This document shows positions 1 through 7,409 of a stretch of DNA of 15,952 nt, piece by piece. The notes under the pieces are model-generated. The model saw only the letters and a list, made by a program, of their open reading frames with translations. It ran no database searches and was not told the DNA's origin. The DNA comes from CAWEHQ01 sp051001995 (GTDB lineage Bacteria; Actinomycetota; Thermoleophilia; Solirubrobacterales; Thermoleophilaceae), in NCBI GenBank assembly GCA_051001995.1, contig JBPCMT010000091.1, positions 1-15,952 of the forward strand, read 5' to 3'. A program made the position numbers and the translations under genes. The first letter of the stretch is position 1. The number at the start of each line of letters is the position of its first letter.

Positions 1-498
1 CTGCTCCACGACGTCGGCAAGTTCGCGCTGTCCGACCGCGTGATGGAGCGCGGGGTGAACCTGAACGAGACCGACTGGAAGGGGATCCGGCGCCATCCCG
101 AGCTCGGCGCGGCGATGCTGAAGGACCTGGGCGTCTACGGCCCGATCGCGGAGATCATCCGCACCCACCACGAGCGCCTCGACGGGCGCGGCTATCCCGC
201 CGGCCTCACCGACGAGCGGATCCCCGAGGTCGCGAAGATCATCGCCGTGGCCGAGGTGTACGACACCCTGACCGCGGAGGACACCTACCGCGTGCGGATG
301 AGCTCCTTCGAGGCGCTCACCGAGCTGCGAAGGGTGGCCGGCAGGCAGCTCGAGAGCCGCTACGTCGAGGCGCTGGCGGGCGTGCTCCAGGGGACGGACA
401 CCGAGTACCGCCACGCCGGCGGCGCCGACTTCGACCATGAGCTCGCCCTCGAGCGGAGGATCGGCGAGGCCGCGTCGGCGGAGGGTGCTTCGGCGTAG
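1..498 (+). CDS. HD-GYP domain phosphodiesterase, 3' part (5' end outside window)
   Basis: The reading frame is open from base 1 and ends at TAG 496-498, giving 165 visible residues. The fragment begins inside the HD-GYP domain with LLHDVGK (visible residues 1-7). The diagnostic HHERLDGRGYP motif is at residues 56-66, followed by the IIAVAEVYDTLT stretch typical of the family. HD-GYP proteins hydrolyse cyclic-di-GMP with a two- or three-metal centre bound by these His/Asp residues, so a cytoplasmic signalling role is expected. Any N-terminal sensory or receiver domain lies outside the window. The last 40 residues are charged and show no domain. It converges on the HTH gene, with 18 bp between the two stops. 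Family assignment is very secure. Substrate specificity (c-di-GMP or another cyclic dinucleotide) cannot be read from the sequence. Confidence 0.93.
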   Translation: MLHDVGKFALSDRVMERGVNLNETDWKGIRRHPELGAAMLKDLGVYGPIAEIIRTHHERLDGRGYPAGLTDERIPEVAKIIAVAEVYDTLTAEDTYRVRMSSFEALTELRRVAGRQLESRYVEALAGVLQGTDTEYRHAGGADFDHELALERRIGEAASAEGASA

Positions 499-516
499 CG
501 CCGCGGAGCGCGGTGC

Positions 517-819
517 TCAGCGCCTGGACCCGTCGCGGCGCTCGAGCGACGCGACGAACTGCTCCAGGTCCTCGGCGCTGAAACGGCGCTGGCCCCCCGG
601 GGTACGGTACGAGCGCAGGTGGCCGTGGTCCGCCCACCGGCGCACCGTGCCGAGCGACACGCCCAGCCGGCCAGCGACCTGCGAGATCGTCAACTCGAGG
701 CGGCGCTCACCCGGCTCACTGGACCCCCCGCCCGAGCCGTCCATCGTCCGGGCGTGATCGTACCCGTCACGCGATCCGCTTGACCCACCGGAGGACGTTC
801 TGCGGGCACGATCAGCCAT
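517..819 (-). CDS. BldC/MerR-like helix-turn-helix DNA-binding protein
   Basis: This is a 100-residue protein. Residues 1-40 are polar, Ser/Gly-rich and probably disordered. The rest is a single winged helix-turn-helix of the MerR/excisionase type: LTISQVAGRLGVSLGTVRRW, then the wing RTPGGQRRF, then a last helix AEDLEQFVASL. The spacing and the GGQRRF wing resemble the small actinobacterial regulator BldC, which binds DNA as head-to-tail oligomers, but orthology is not shown. ATG 819 lies inside the end of the upstream peptide-binding gene (8-bp overlap), so the two are probably co-transcribed. An in-frame ATG at 744 would give a 75-residue protein keeping the whole domain, and no strong Shine-Dalgarno sequence decides between them. 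The target genes are unknown. Confidence 0.82.
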   Translation of the reverse strand: MADRARRTSSGGSSGSRDGYDHARTMDGSGGGSSEPGERRLELTISQVAGRLGVSLGTVRRWADHGHLRSYRTPGGQRRFSAEDLEQFVASLERRDGSRR

Positions 820-2488
820 CGAGGCAGAAGCTCGTGTAGTCGTGGCCGAAGACGGGATGTACGAGCGCGCAGTCGGGGTCCATCCGCTCGGAGACGAACG
901 TCGTCAGCTTGCGGTTGCCGAAGGGCGCGACATACGCCTGGCGGACGATCTCGGCGTCCACCGCCGCCCACTCCTCCTCGACGGTCTCCACGCGTGGGAC
1001 GCGGCGGAGATCGTCGAGGCGATCGTTCAGGCGCGGGTCGTCGACGCGGCCGATGTTCAAGGTCGCGCGCTGCTGGACGAGGTCGCCGTCCACGATCGAC
1101 AGGACGTTGGCCGGGTGCGGGAAGTCGAGGAAGTAGTTGGCGAAACCGATCTGCGCCTCGGTGCGCTCGTTGCCGACGGTCTGGAAGTAGACGCTCGGGC
1201 CGATGATGCGCGGCTCCGCGTCGAGGCCGATCTGGTTGAGCGCGTCCGCCAGGTACTCGGTGACCCGCTCGGGCTCCGGCTCGCTGTTGCCCCAGACCGT
1301 GACCTGCTCTCCGGTCGCGCCGGCGGCCTCCACGAGCTGCCGCGCGCGCTCGAGGTCGGCGGGTCCGTTCGGATCGCCATAGGGACAGGGGTCGAGCGGC
1401 TCGTGGCCCGGCACGCTGGGCGGGATCACATTGCAGGTCGGCTCCAGCAGGCCTCCGAAGAGCCGCACGATCGCCCGCTCCTCGATCGCGAGGTTCACCG
1501 CCTGGCGGACCCGGCGGTCGTCGAAGGGCTCGAGGTCGGGGCGCATGAAGAAGTAGTAGATCGACGTGGTGGAAAACTCGTCGTAGCGATCCGCGTAGCG
1601 CTCGCGGACCTCGGCGAGCTGGTCGGGCGCGGGCGGGTTGACGATGTAGTCGAGCCGTCCCGAGATCACGTCCTCGGTGGCGCGGCTGGCGTCGCGGATG
1701 ACCTCCGCGTTCACGCCATCGAGCTCGGGCGCCGGGATGCCCGGGAGGTCGAAGCCGGCGGTTCGCTCGAGGGCGAAGCCTCCGCTTCGCTCGGCGCCGG
1801 CGAACTGGTACGGGCCTACGCCGGGCGGCGGTTCCTGGGTCATGTTGCGCGCCGGGGTGTCGCCCGGCACGAGGCCGGCGAACGTGGTGGCCAGGACGTT
1901 GGAGAAGGTCGCGTCGGGCGCCTTCAGCTCGATCGCGATCTCCCCGGTGCGGTCGTCGGCCTCGATCCCGCTGATGTCGTCGTCCGGGCGCCCGGCCTTT
2001 AGAAACTCGTCGGCTCCCTCGATCCCGCTGAAGAAGGGCGTGCCCGGTGACTCGAGCGCCAGGACGCGCTTGACCGTGTGCTCGAAGTCGCTCGCGCGCA
2101 CCGGCGTACCGTCCGAGTACTCGATGCCCGCGCGCAGGCGGAGCTCGTAGCGCCGGCCTCCGTCGGACACCTCGGGCAGCGCCTCGGCCAGGCCGGGGAT
2201 CAGCTCCGTCCCGGACTCCCCCTCGGCGTGCTCGTAGGTCAGGAGCGGCGTGTACACGAGCCAGAGGGACTCGAAGACCTCCGGGCTGAAGGAGAGCGCC
2301 GGGTCGAGCGAGTCGGGCGGGGCCGAGAGGCCGACCGTGATCGACCCCACGGCGTCGTCGCCTTGCCCGCCCCCGCACGCCTGGAGGACGCCGCCGAAAG
2401 CGATCGCTGCCGTGAGCGCCAGCACGAGCGCGAGCGTCCGTGCCCGCACTCGTGCTCGCGCCCAACGGCTGTCCGTGCCGGCGACCAT
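812..2488 (-). CDS. Extracellular solute-binding lipoprotein, peptide/nickel type (SBP family 5)
   Basis: A 558-residue secreted lipoprotein. The start ATG at 2488 gives a textbook lipoprotein signal: basic residues up to about 18, a hydrophobic core (LALVLALTAAIAF) and lipobox LQAC with Cys38 as the predicted lipidation site. The mature part starts with a Gly-rich linker, then SITVGLSAPPDSLDPALSF, the opening typical of family-5 binding proteins (DppA/OppA). Further family landmarks include LRAGIEYSDGTPVRASDF and VGPYQF. Length matches the family. Such proteins capture peptides or other small solutes outside the membrane for an ABC importer. No permease or ATPase genes of the importer type are adjacent, so it is an orphan or works with a distant transporter. 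The frame is open further upstream to about 2740, but that extension would bury the signal peptide. It shares its 3' end with the HTH gene. Confidence 0.9.
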   Translation of the reverse strand: MVAGTDSRWARARVRARTLALVLALTAAIAFGGVLQACGGGQGDDAVGSITVGLSAPPDSLDPALSFSPEVFESLWLVYTPLLTYEHAEGESGTELIPGLAEALPEVSDGGRRYELRLRAGIEYSDGTPVRASDFEHTVKRVLALESPGTPFFSGIEGADEFLKAGRPDDDISGIEADDRTGEIAIELKAPDATFSNVLATTFAGLVPGDTPARNMTQEPPPGVGPYQFAGAERSGGFALERTAGFDLPGIPAPELDGVNAEVIRDASRATEDVISGRLDYIVNPPAPDQLAEVRERYADRYDEFSTTSIYYFFMRPDLEPFDDRRVRQAVNLAIEERAIVRLFGGLLEPTCNVIPPSVPGHEPLDPCPYGDPNGPADLERARQLVEAAGATGEQVTVWGNSEPEPERVTEYLADALNQIGLDAEPRIIGPSVYFQTVGNERTEAQIGFANYFLDFPHPANVLSIVDGDLVQQRATLNIGRVDDPRLNDRLDDLRRVPRVETVEEEWAAVDAEIVRQAYVAPFGNRKLTTFVSERMDPDCALVHPVFGHDYTSFCLDG

Positions 2489-2661
2489 TCGTCTGGTGAG
2501 CAGGATCAGGTAGGAAGCATGAGGTTTTGACGCCTCTGGCGAGGTTGCACAGCTTTCGGGGGGCAAACCTGGCGACCGCACCCATGCTGGGGGCGCCCCT
2601 TGCAACGCAGACCCCGTCGGGATGCGGCGATCTCCCCCGCCCCGAGCCGCGTACCCCTTCG

Positions 2662-3149
2662 GTGAGGCACCACCGGCTCGAGCGCGAGCAGCGAGTGGCG
2701 CGATCGCCGGCAGACGCGTTCGCGTTCTTCGCCGACGCACGGGGACTCGAGGCCATCACGCCCCGTGGCTCGCCTTGCGCGTCGTCACGCCGGGTCCGAT
2801 CGAGATGCGCCCCGGCGCTCTGATCGACTACCGGCTGCGTCTTCACCGCATCCCGGTCCGGTGGCGGACGCGGATCGAGGCGTGGGAGCCGTGCGAGCGG
2901 TTCGTGGACGTGCAGCTGGAGGGGCCGTACCGGCTCTGGCACCACACTCACGAGTTCGAGGCGGACGGAGCGGGCGCCACCGTGATCCGCGACACCGTCC
3001 AGTATGGGCTTCCGCTCGGGCCGTTGGGCGCCCTCGCGCACAACCTGTTCGTGCGCCGGGACCTCGAGCGCATCTTCGACTTCCGCCGCGACGCGGTCGA
3101 GCGGCTCCTGGGTCACTGTCGCCGGGACCCGGGAGCCGTGGCTTCATAA
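2662..3149 (+). pseudogene. SRPBCC-superfamily protein broken by a -1 frameshift
   Basis: Two frames join to give one SRPBCC (START/Bet v 1-like) protein of about 162 residues. From GTG 2662 the first frame reads VRHHRLEREQRV, then SPADAFAFFADARGLEAITP. It then loses homology at the run of four C (2761-2764). From there the second frame carries WLALRVVTPGPIEMRPGALI, IPVRWRTRIEAWEP, RLWHHTHEF and RRDLERIFDFRR up to TAA 3149. Adding one C restores the family signature ITPPWL across the junction. SRPBCC proteins have a deep hydrophobic pocket and bind lipids or other apolar ligands; some act as cyclases or ring hydroxylase partners. It sits 15 bp upstream of the ABC exporter pair, so it was or is in that operon. 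Either a real inactivating deletion or a homopolymer sequencing error explains the break. The body shows no other damage, which slightly favours an error or a very recent mutation. Confidence 0.85.
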
Positions 3150-3164
3150 AGTAAAGTATTGGTT

Positions 3165-4922
3165 GTGAGGACTTTCTGGCGTCTGCTCGGATTCCTGCGG
3201 CCCCATCGCAGAGGGGTCGCCGTATCGCTCGCGCTCGCGACGGTCGCGACCGGAGTGGGCGCGCTGATCCCCTATCTGGTCGGGCGCGCGGTCGACGACA
3301 TCCGCGGCGGCGCCGACCAGCTGTGGCCGCTCGCAGCGCTGATCGTCGCGGCCGGACTGGTGAGGCTCGTGTTCAGCGTGGTGCGCCGGCTCGTGGCCGG
3401 GCGCGTCTCCCTGGGCGTCGAGTACGACCTCCGCAACCGCATGTACTCGCACCTCCAGTCGCTGGAGCTCGCGTTCTTCGACTCGCAGCAGACCGGGCAG
3501 CTCATGTCGCGGTCCACCGTCGACCTCCAGTCGGTGCGCTTCTTCCTCGGCTACGGTCTCGTGTTCATCCTCCAGGCGCTCGTGACGCTGGTCGTCGCGG
3601 CCACGATCATGCTCGCGGTCAACCCGCTGCTGGCCGCCGTGGCGCTCGCTCCCCTCCCGCTGACGGTCTGGTTCGCGTTTCGCTACGGCAAGCGCAACCG
3701 TCCGGCCCAGCAGGAGGTCCAGCAGCGGATCGCCGAGCTGACCGCCGAGGCCGAGGAGAACGTCTCGGGGGTGCGCGTCGTCAAGGCGTTCGCGCAGGAG
3801 CCGCGCCAGCTCTCGCGGTTCGGCCACCGGGTCGGGCGGGTGTTCTCCCAGGCGATGGTCTCGACCCGGATCCGGGCCTTCTACAACCCGCTGCTCGGCT
3901 TCCTTCCGGGCCTCGGGCTGGCCGCGCTGCTCCTCGTGGGCGGGCGCCAAGCGGTGGAGGGGCAGATCACGATCGGCGACTTCGTCGCCTTCTACGGCTA
4001 CGTGCTGATGCTCGCCGGGCCGCTCAGGGGGCTCGGCGTCTCGCTCGGGATGGCGCAGCGGGCGGTGGCCTCGGGGACACGCGTCTTCGAGCTGCTCGAC
4101 CGCGAGCCCGAGCTGACCTCGCCGCTCGGAGCGCCGCCGCTACCGGCCGGGGGCGGACGCATCGAGCTGCGCGGCGTCGCCGCCGCCTATGCCGGTGCCG
4201 GCCCCGTGCTGCACGACGTGGACCTCGTCGTCGAGCCCGGCACGACCGTCGCGATCGTCGGGGCGACCGGCTCCGGAAAGTCCACGTTGGTGGGGTTGGT
4301 CCCGCGCCTATACGACCCGGTGGCGGGAAGCGTCGCGATCGACGGCGTCGACGTCCGCAGCGTGGACCTGGAGTCGCTGCGCGGGTCGGTGGCGTCCGTC
4401 TCCGACGACGCCTTCCTCTTCTCCGCCTCGGTGCGCGAGAACATCGCCTACGCGCGCCCCGACGCGACGGCGGAGGAGGTCGAGGACGCGGCGCGGCGCG
4501 CCGGGGCGCACGAGTTCATCGCGGCGCTTCCGGACGGATACGAGACCTTGATCGGCGAGCGCGGCCTGACGGTGTCCGGGGGGCAGCGCCAGCGGATCGC
4601 GATCGCCCGCGCCCTGGTCCGTGACGCCCGCATCCTGATCCTCGACGACGCCACGTCGAGCGTCGATCCCGCCAAGGAGGCGGAGATCAGGGCCGCGCTC
4701 GAGGAGCCGCTGCGGGATCGAACGGCGCTCGTGATCGGACACCGCCTGTCCACGATCCAGGCGGCGGACGAGGTCGTGGTGCTGGACGCCGGCACGATCG
4801 CCGCCCGCGGCGACCACGGGCAGCTGATGGAGGACTCGCCGCTCTACCGCGAGATCGTCGCGGCGGAGGGTGCACGCGCGACGGCGCCCTCCGCGCGAGC
4901 CCCGGAGGCGGTGGGACTGTGA
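3165..4922 (+). CDS. ABC half-exporter, degenerate-site subunit (MdlB/MsbA-like, TMD-NBD)
   Basis: From GTG 3165 the protein has 585 residues: a six-helix type IV exporter membrane domain (about 1-310) fused to an ATPase domain (about 330-575). ATPase motifs are Walker A GATGSGKST (366-374, Lys372), signature VSGGQ (470-474), Walker B ILILDD and switch His526. Two catalytic positions are changed. The catalytic Glu after Walker B is Asp495, and the Q-loop VPQD is VSDD (Asp414 in place of Gln). This pattern marks the degenerate-site partner of heterodimeric exporters such as TM287 or BmrC. The next gene, overlapping by GTGA, encodes the partner. A TTG at 3159 is an alternative start; neither has a clear Shine-Dalgarno sequence, and an AT-rich stretch lies just upstream (3146-3160). 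The cargo is unknown: drugs, lipids and peptides are all transported by relatives. Confidence 0.92.
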   Translation: MRTFWRLLGFLRPHRRGVAVSLALATVATGVGALIPYLVGRAVDDIRGGADQLWPLAALIVAAGLVRLVFSVVRRLVAGRVSLGVEYDLRNRMYSHLQSLELAFFDSQQTGQLMSRSTVDLQSVRFFLGYGLVFILQALVTLVVAATIMLAVNPLLAAVALAPLPLTVWFAFRYGKRNRPAQQEVQQRIAELTAEAEENVSGVRVVKAFAQEPRQLSRFGHRVGRVFSQAMVSTRIRAFYNPLLGFLPGLGLAALLLVGGRQAVEGQITIGDFVAFYGYVLMLAGPLRGLGVSLGMAQRAVASGTRVFELLDREPELTSPLGAPPLPAGGGRIELRGVAAAYAGAGPVLHDVDLVVEPGTTVAIVGATGSGKSTLVGLVPRLYDPVAGSVAIDGVDVRSVDLESLRGSVASVSDDAFLFSASVRENIAYARPDATAEEVEDAARRAGAHEFIAALPDGYETLIGERGLTVSGGQRQRIAIARALVRDARILILDDATSSVDPAKEAEIRAALEEPLRDRTALVIGHRLSTIQAADEVVVLDAGTIAARGDHGQLMEDSPLYREIVAAEGARATAPSARAPEAVGL

Positions 4923-6736
4923 GCTCGGAGACCCGCGCAGCCCGGGCCCGGCGGCGCATGGCGACCGCGTGGCGGCTGCTTCGCGGCGAGGACGAGCGCG
5001 CGCGCAAGCTCAGGGGCGTGCTCGCGCTGCTGCGGCCCTACCGCGGGCGCGTCGTCCTGATGCTGGTCGCGCTCGTGATCGCCACCGCCGCGGCGCTCGC
5101 TCCCCCCTACCTCGCAGGCCGCGCGATCGACGACGGCATCAGGGGCGGCGACCTATCGGCGCTGACCGTGATCGTCGGCCTCTTCTTCGTGGCGGCGCTG
5201 GTCAACTGGGGCGCCACCTATGTGCAGACCTACCTCGTCAACTGGGTCGGCCAGCGCGCGCTCCAGGACCTGCGCACGCGAATCTTCGAGCATCTCCAGC
5301 GGCTCTCGATCGGCTTCTACTCGCGCAACAAGGCCGGCGTCTTGATCTCGCGCCTCACCAACGATGTGCAGGCGCTCGACCAGCTGGTGACCGACGGCGT
5401 TGTGACCCTCTTCTCCTCGACGCTGACGCTCGTCGGCACCGCGGTCATCCTGCTCTACCTCGACGCCGGCCTGGCGCTCGTCACCTTCCTCGTCTTCCCG
5501 CTCCTGCTGGCAGGGAGCGTCGCGTTCCGCATCGCCTCCGCCGGCGCGTACAGGCTCACTCGGGAGAAGATCGCGCTCGTCACCGCGTACCTACAGGAGA
5601 CGCTCTCCGGCGTCCGCATCGTCCGCGCCTTCGGTCAGGAGCGCCGCCACGAGCACCGGTTCGCCGAGCTCAACGACGACTACCGCGAGGTGAACATGCG
5701 CACCGTGCGCCTGAACGCCGCCTACTTCCCCTCGGTCGAGCTGCTGTCCGCTGTCGCGACGGCGGCGATCCTCCTCTACGGCGCGAGCCGCGTCGGCGGC
5801 TCGGGAGCGGTGACGATCGGAATCCTCGCCTCGTTCGTGTTCTACCTGCAGACGTTCTTCGACCCGATCCAGCAGCTGTCGCAGCTCTACACGACCTACC
5901 AGGCGGGCATGGCGGCGCTCGACAAGGTCTTCGAGCTGCTCGACGAGGAGCCCGACGTGGTCGAGCACGAGGCGGCGGGCGAGCTCCCGGCCGTCCGCGG
6001 CGAGATCACGCTCGAGGGGGTGTCGTTCGCGTACGGAGGAGAGGACGGCGAGTACGCCCTTCGCGACGTGGACCTGGTCGTGCCGCCGGGACAGACCGTG
6101 GCGCTCGTGGGGGCCACCGGCGCCGGCAAGTCCACGCTCGCCAAGCTGGTGGCGCGCTTCTACGATCCGACGACCGGCCGCGTGCTCGTGGACGGCCACG
6201 ACCTTCGTGAGGTCGCGCAGCGGTCGCTTCGCTCGCAGCTCGGAGTCGTGCCGCAGGAGGGCTTTCTCTTCTCCGGCACGATCCGCGACAACATCGCCTT
6301 CGGCCGCGAGGGGGCCGGTGATGCCGAGGTGCTAGCGGCGGCGGCCGCGGTCGGCGCCCACGAGTTCATCGAGCAGATGCCCGACGGCTACGACACCGAC
6401 GTCGGCGAACGCGGCGGGCGACTCTCGGCCGGGCAGCGACAGCTGGTGGCCTTCGCCCGCGCCGCCGCCGCCGACCCGCGCATCCTGATCCTGGACGAGG
6501 CCACGTCGAGCGTGGACGTCGGCACCGAGGCCCGCATCGAGCAGGGGCTGCGGCGCCTGCTCGCGGGGCGGACGGCGCTGGTGATCGCGCACCGGCTGTC
6601 CACGATTCGCCGGGCGGGGCGGATCATCGTGCTCGACGGCGGGCGGGTCGTGGAGCAGGGCACGCACGACGAGCTGATCGCGGCCGAAGGCGCCTACGCG
6701 CGCCAGTACCGGCACTGGGTGGAGCAGGCGGCCTGA
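4919..6736 (+). CDS. ABC half-exporter, consensus-site subunit (TMD-NBD)
   Basis: A 605-residue half-exporter starting at GTG 4919, with GGAGG at 4904-4908 and a 4-bp overlap with the preceding partner gene. A basic N-terminus of about 35 residues precedes the six-helix membrane domain (about 40-335). The ATPase domain follows, with Walker A GATGAGKST (398-406, Lys404), an intact Q-loop VVPQ, signature LSAGQ (502-506), Walker B ILILDE with catalytic Glu527 and switch His558. In a heterodimer its Walker A/B pairs with the intact SGGQ of the partner to form the working site. Its own altered LSAGQ faces the partner's degenerate Walker site. This complementarity, together with gene overlap, supports an obligate heterodimer in the plasma membrane. 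The cargo cannot be inferred from sequence. A GC-rich inverted repeat follows the stop codon. Confidence 0.93.
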   Translation: MSSETRAARARRRMATAWRLLRGEDERARKLRGVLALLRPYRGRVVLMLVALVIATAAALAPPYLAGRAIDDGIRGGDLSALTVIVGLFFVAALVNWGATYVQTYLVNWVGQRALQDLRTRIFEHLQRLSIGFYSRNKAGVLISRLTNDVQALDQLVTDGVVTLFSSTLTLVGTAVILLYLDAGLALVTFLVFPLLLAGSVAFRIASAGAYRLTREKIALVTAYLQETLSGVRIVRAFGQERRHEHRFAELNDDYREVNMRTVRLNAAYFPSVELLSAVATAAILLYGASRVGGSGAVTIGILASFVFYLQTFFDPIQQLSQLYTTYQAGMAALDKVFELLDEEPDVVEHEAAGELPAVRGEITLEGVSFAYGGEDGEYALRDVDLVVPPGQTVALVGATGAGKSTLAKLVARFYDPTTGRVLVDGHDLREVAQRSLRSQLGVVPQEGFLFSGTIRDNIAFGREGAGDAEVLAAAAAVGAHEFIEQMPDGYDTDVGERGGRLSAGQRQLVAFARAAAADPRILILDEATSSVDVGTEARIEQGLRRLLAGRTALVIAHRLSTIRRAGRIIVLDGGRVVEQGTHDELIAAEGAYARQYRHWVEQAA

Positions 6737-6745
6737 GCGAGCGGG

Positions 6746-6780
6746 GGCGCCCAAGCCGCAGTGCCGGGGATTCGGGCGCC
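6746..6780 (+). terminator. GC-rich inverted repeat after the ABC pair, possible terminator
   Basis: GGCGCCC (6746-6752) can pair perfectly with GGGCGCC (6774-6780) across a 21-nt loop, 9 bp after the stop of the second ABC gene. There is no T-tract after it, so it is not a classical intrinsic terminator. It could still act as a mRNA 3'-end hairpin or as an unrelated palindrome. In such GC-rich DNA a 7-bp repeat also arises by chance. Confidence 0.25.
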
Positions 6781-6805
6781 GCTGAGCGCGCCAACGTGAG
6801 AGAAG

Positions 6806-6833
6806 TCTTATCGTCTTCTCACCTTCGCCTCAC
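6806..6833 (+). promoter_or_regulatory. Phased 11-bp direct-repeat array, probable response-regulator binding site
   Basis: Three hexamers start exactly 11 bp apart on the plus strand: TCTTAT (6806), TCTCAC (6817) and CCTCAC (6828). The last ends 24 bp before the GTG start of the two-component operon. OmpR/PhoB-family regulators bind tandem half-sites about 10-11 bp apart, one helical turn, and the operon encodes such a regulator, so autoregulation is likely. An inverted copy of the hexamer (GTGAGA, 6796-6801) flanks the array. TCTTAT at 6806 could also serve as a -10-like element (4 of 6 match to TATAAT), but no -35 box is clear. A second array with the same half-site lies at 15430-15468. 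Confidence 0.6.
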
Positions 6834-6840
6834 CATGAGT

Positions 6841-6847
6841 GGGGAGG
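6841..6847 (+). promoter_or_regulatory. Shine-Dalgarno site deciding the GTG 6858 start
   Basis: GGGGAGG lies 10 nt before GTG 6858. It favours this start over the ATGs at 6835, 6839 and 6848, none of which opens a frame encoding the membrane anchor seen in the 183-residue product. Confidence 0.55.
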
Positions 6848-6857
6848 ATGCCGGCGG

Positions 6858-7409
6858 GTGAGAACCAAGACGCTCCTAATCGCCGTGGCGATCGTCGTCG
6901 CACTCGCGGGAGTGGCCGCTGTACCGCTGCTAGTGAGCGAAGCCGACTCCGACGAGATCGACCCGATCAACCTCCATCCCCAGGTGACCGAGCAGCGCCA
7001 GCGCGGAGACGACGACCGCGACCGCGCCGGCGAACGGCGCGACGGGGAAACCGCTCCCGACCGTCCGAGCGACCCGGCTCCGTCCGCCGACGCCGCCGAC
7101 GAGGAGCCGGCTCCGCCGCCGCCACCCGACCCGGCGCTCGCGCCCGCTCGCGGCAGTGCCGCGTCCCCTCCGCCACCGAGCACGGCCGCCTCGCGGGGCG
7201 GAGCACCGAGCGGTGGGAATGACGGTGGTGGTGGTGATAACGCAGGGATCGGCAGCGGCGACGACGGAGGGACCGGCGGGGATGACGGCGGGGATGACGG
7301 AGGGGCCGACCGGGACGACGACACCACACGTCCTTCGGGGGGCGGGCGCGGCTTCCCGGCGGGCGATGACGACGGCGGCTTCGACGATGACGGAGGCGGC
7401 GACGATTGA
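6858..7409 (+). CDS. Membrane-anchored acidic Asp/Gly-rich protein of the two-component operon
   Basis: A 183-residue protein I do not recognise as a family. Residues 1-4 are basic and about 5-26 form one hydrophobic segment (LLIAVAIVVALAGVAAVPLL), predicting an N-in anchor or uncleaved signal with the rest outside the membrane. Residues 27-75 are charged, 76-115 Pro/Ala-rich (PPPPPDP), and 116-183 almost entirely Gly and Asp with repeats such as GGDDGGDDGG. The tail is low complexity and surely disordered, and its Asp density could bind divalent cations. Its stop overlaps the kinase start by 4 bp (TTGA), so it is translated with the sensor kinase. A role as extracytoplasmic partner or target of that kinase is an inference from position only. 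The neighbouring array suggests the operon is autoregulated. Confidence 0.75.
   Translation: MRTKTLLIAVAIVVALAGVAAVPLLVSEADSDEIDPINLHPQVTEQRQRGDDDRDRAGERRDGETAPDRPSDPAPSADAADEEPAPPPPPDPALAPARGSAASPPPPSTAASRGGAPSGGNDGGGGDNAGIGSGDDGGTGGDDGGDDGGADRDDDTTRPSGGGRGFPAGDDDGGFDDDGGGDD
7392..7396 (+). promoter_or_regulatory. Shine-Dalgarno site supporting the TTG 7406 kinase start
   Basis: GGAGG ends 9 nt before TTG 7406, the codon that overlaps the upstream stop by 4 bp. This favours the longer 520-residue kinase. GTG 7559, the alternative next to the first membrane helix, lacks a comparable site. Confidence 0.5.

Noticed and set aside
842..2002. 386-residue open frame on the plus strand opposite the lipoprotein gene
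   Set aside because: Antisense shadow; the minus frame has the signal peptide, lipobox and family motifs.
690..3116. 808-residue open frame on the minus strand
   Set aside because: Arg/Pro/Ala-rich shadow of the lipoprotein and SRPBCC genes with no domain; typical in high-GC DNA.
3323..4624. 433-residue open frame inside the first ABC gene (and a similar one at 4870-6210)
   Set aside because: Out-of-frame low-complexity Arg-rich translations overlapping clear ABC transporter frames.
7200..7409. Tandem GGNGAC-type repeat as a possible CRISPR or minisatellite
   Set aside because: The repetition follows Gly/Asp codons in frame and has no regular spacers; it is coding low complexity. No CRISPR array was seen in the window.
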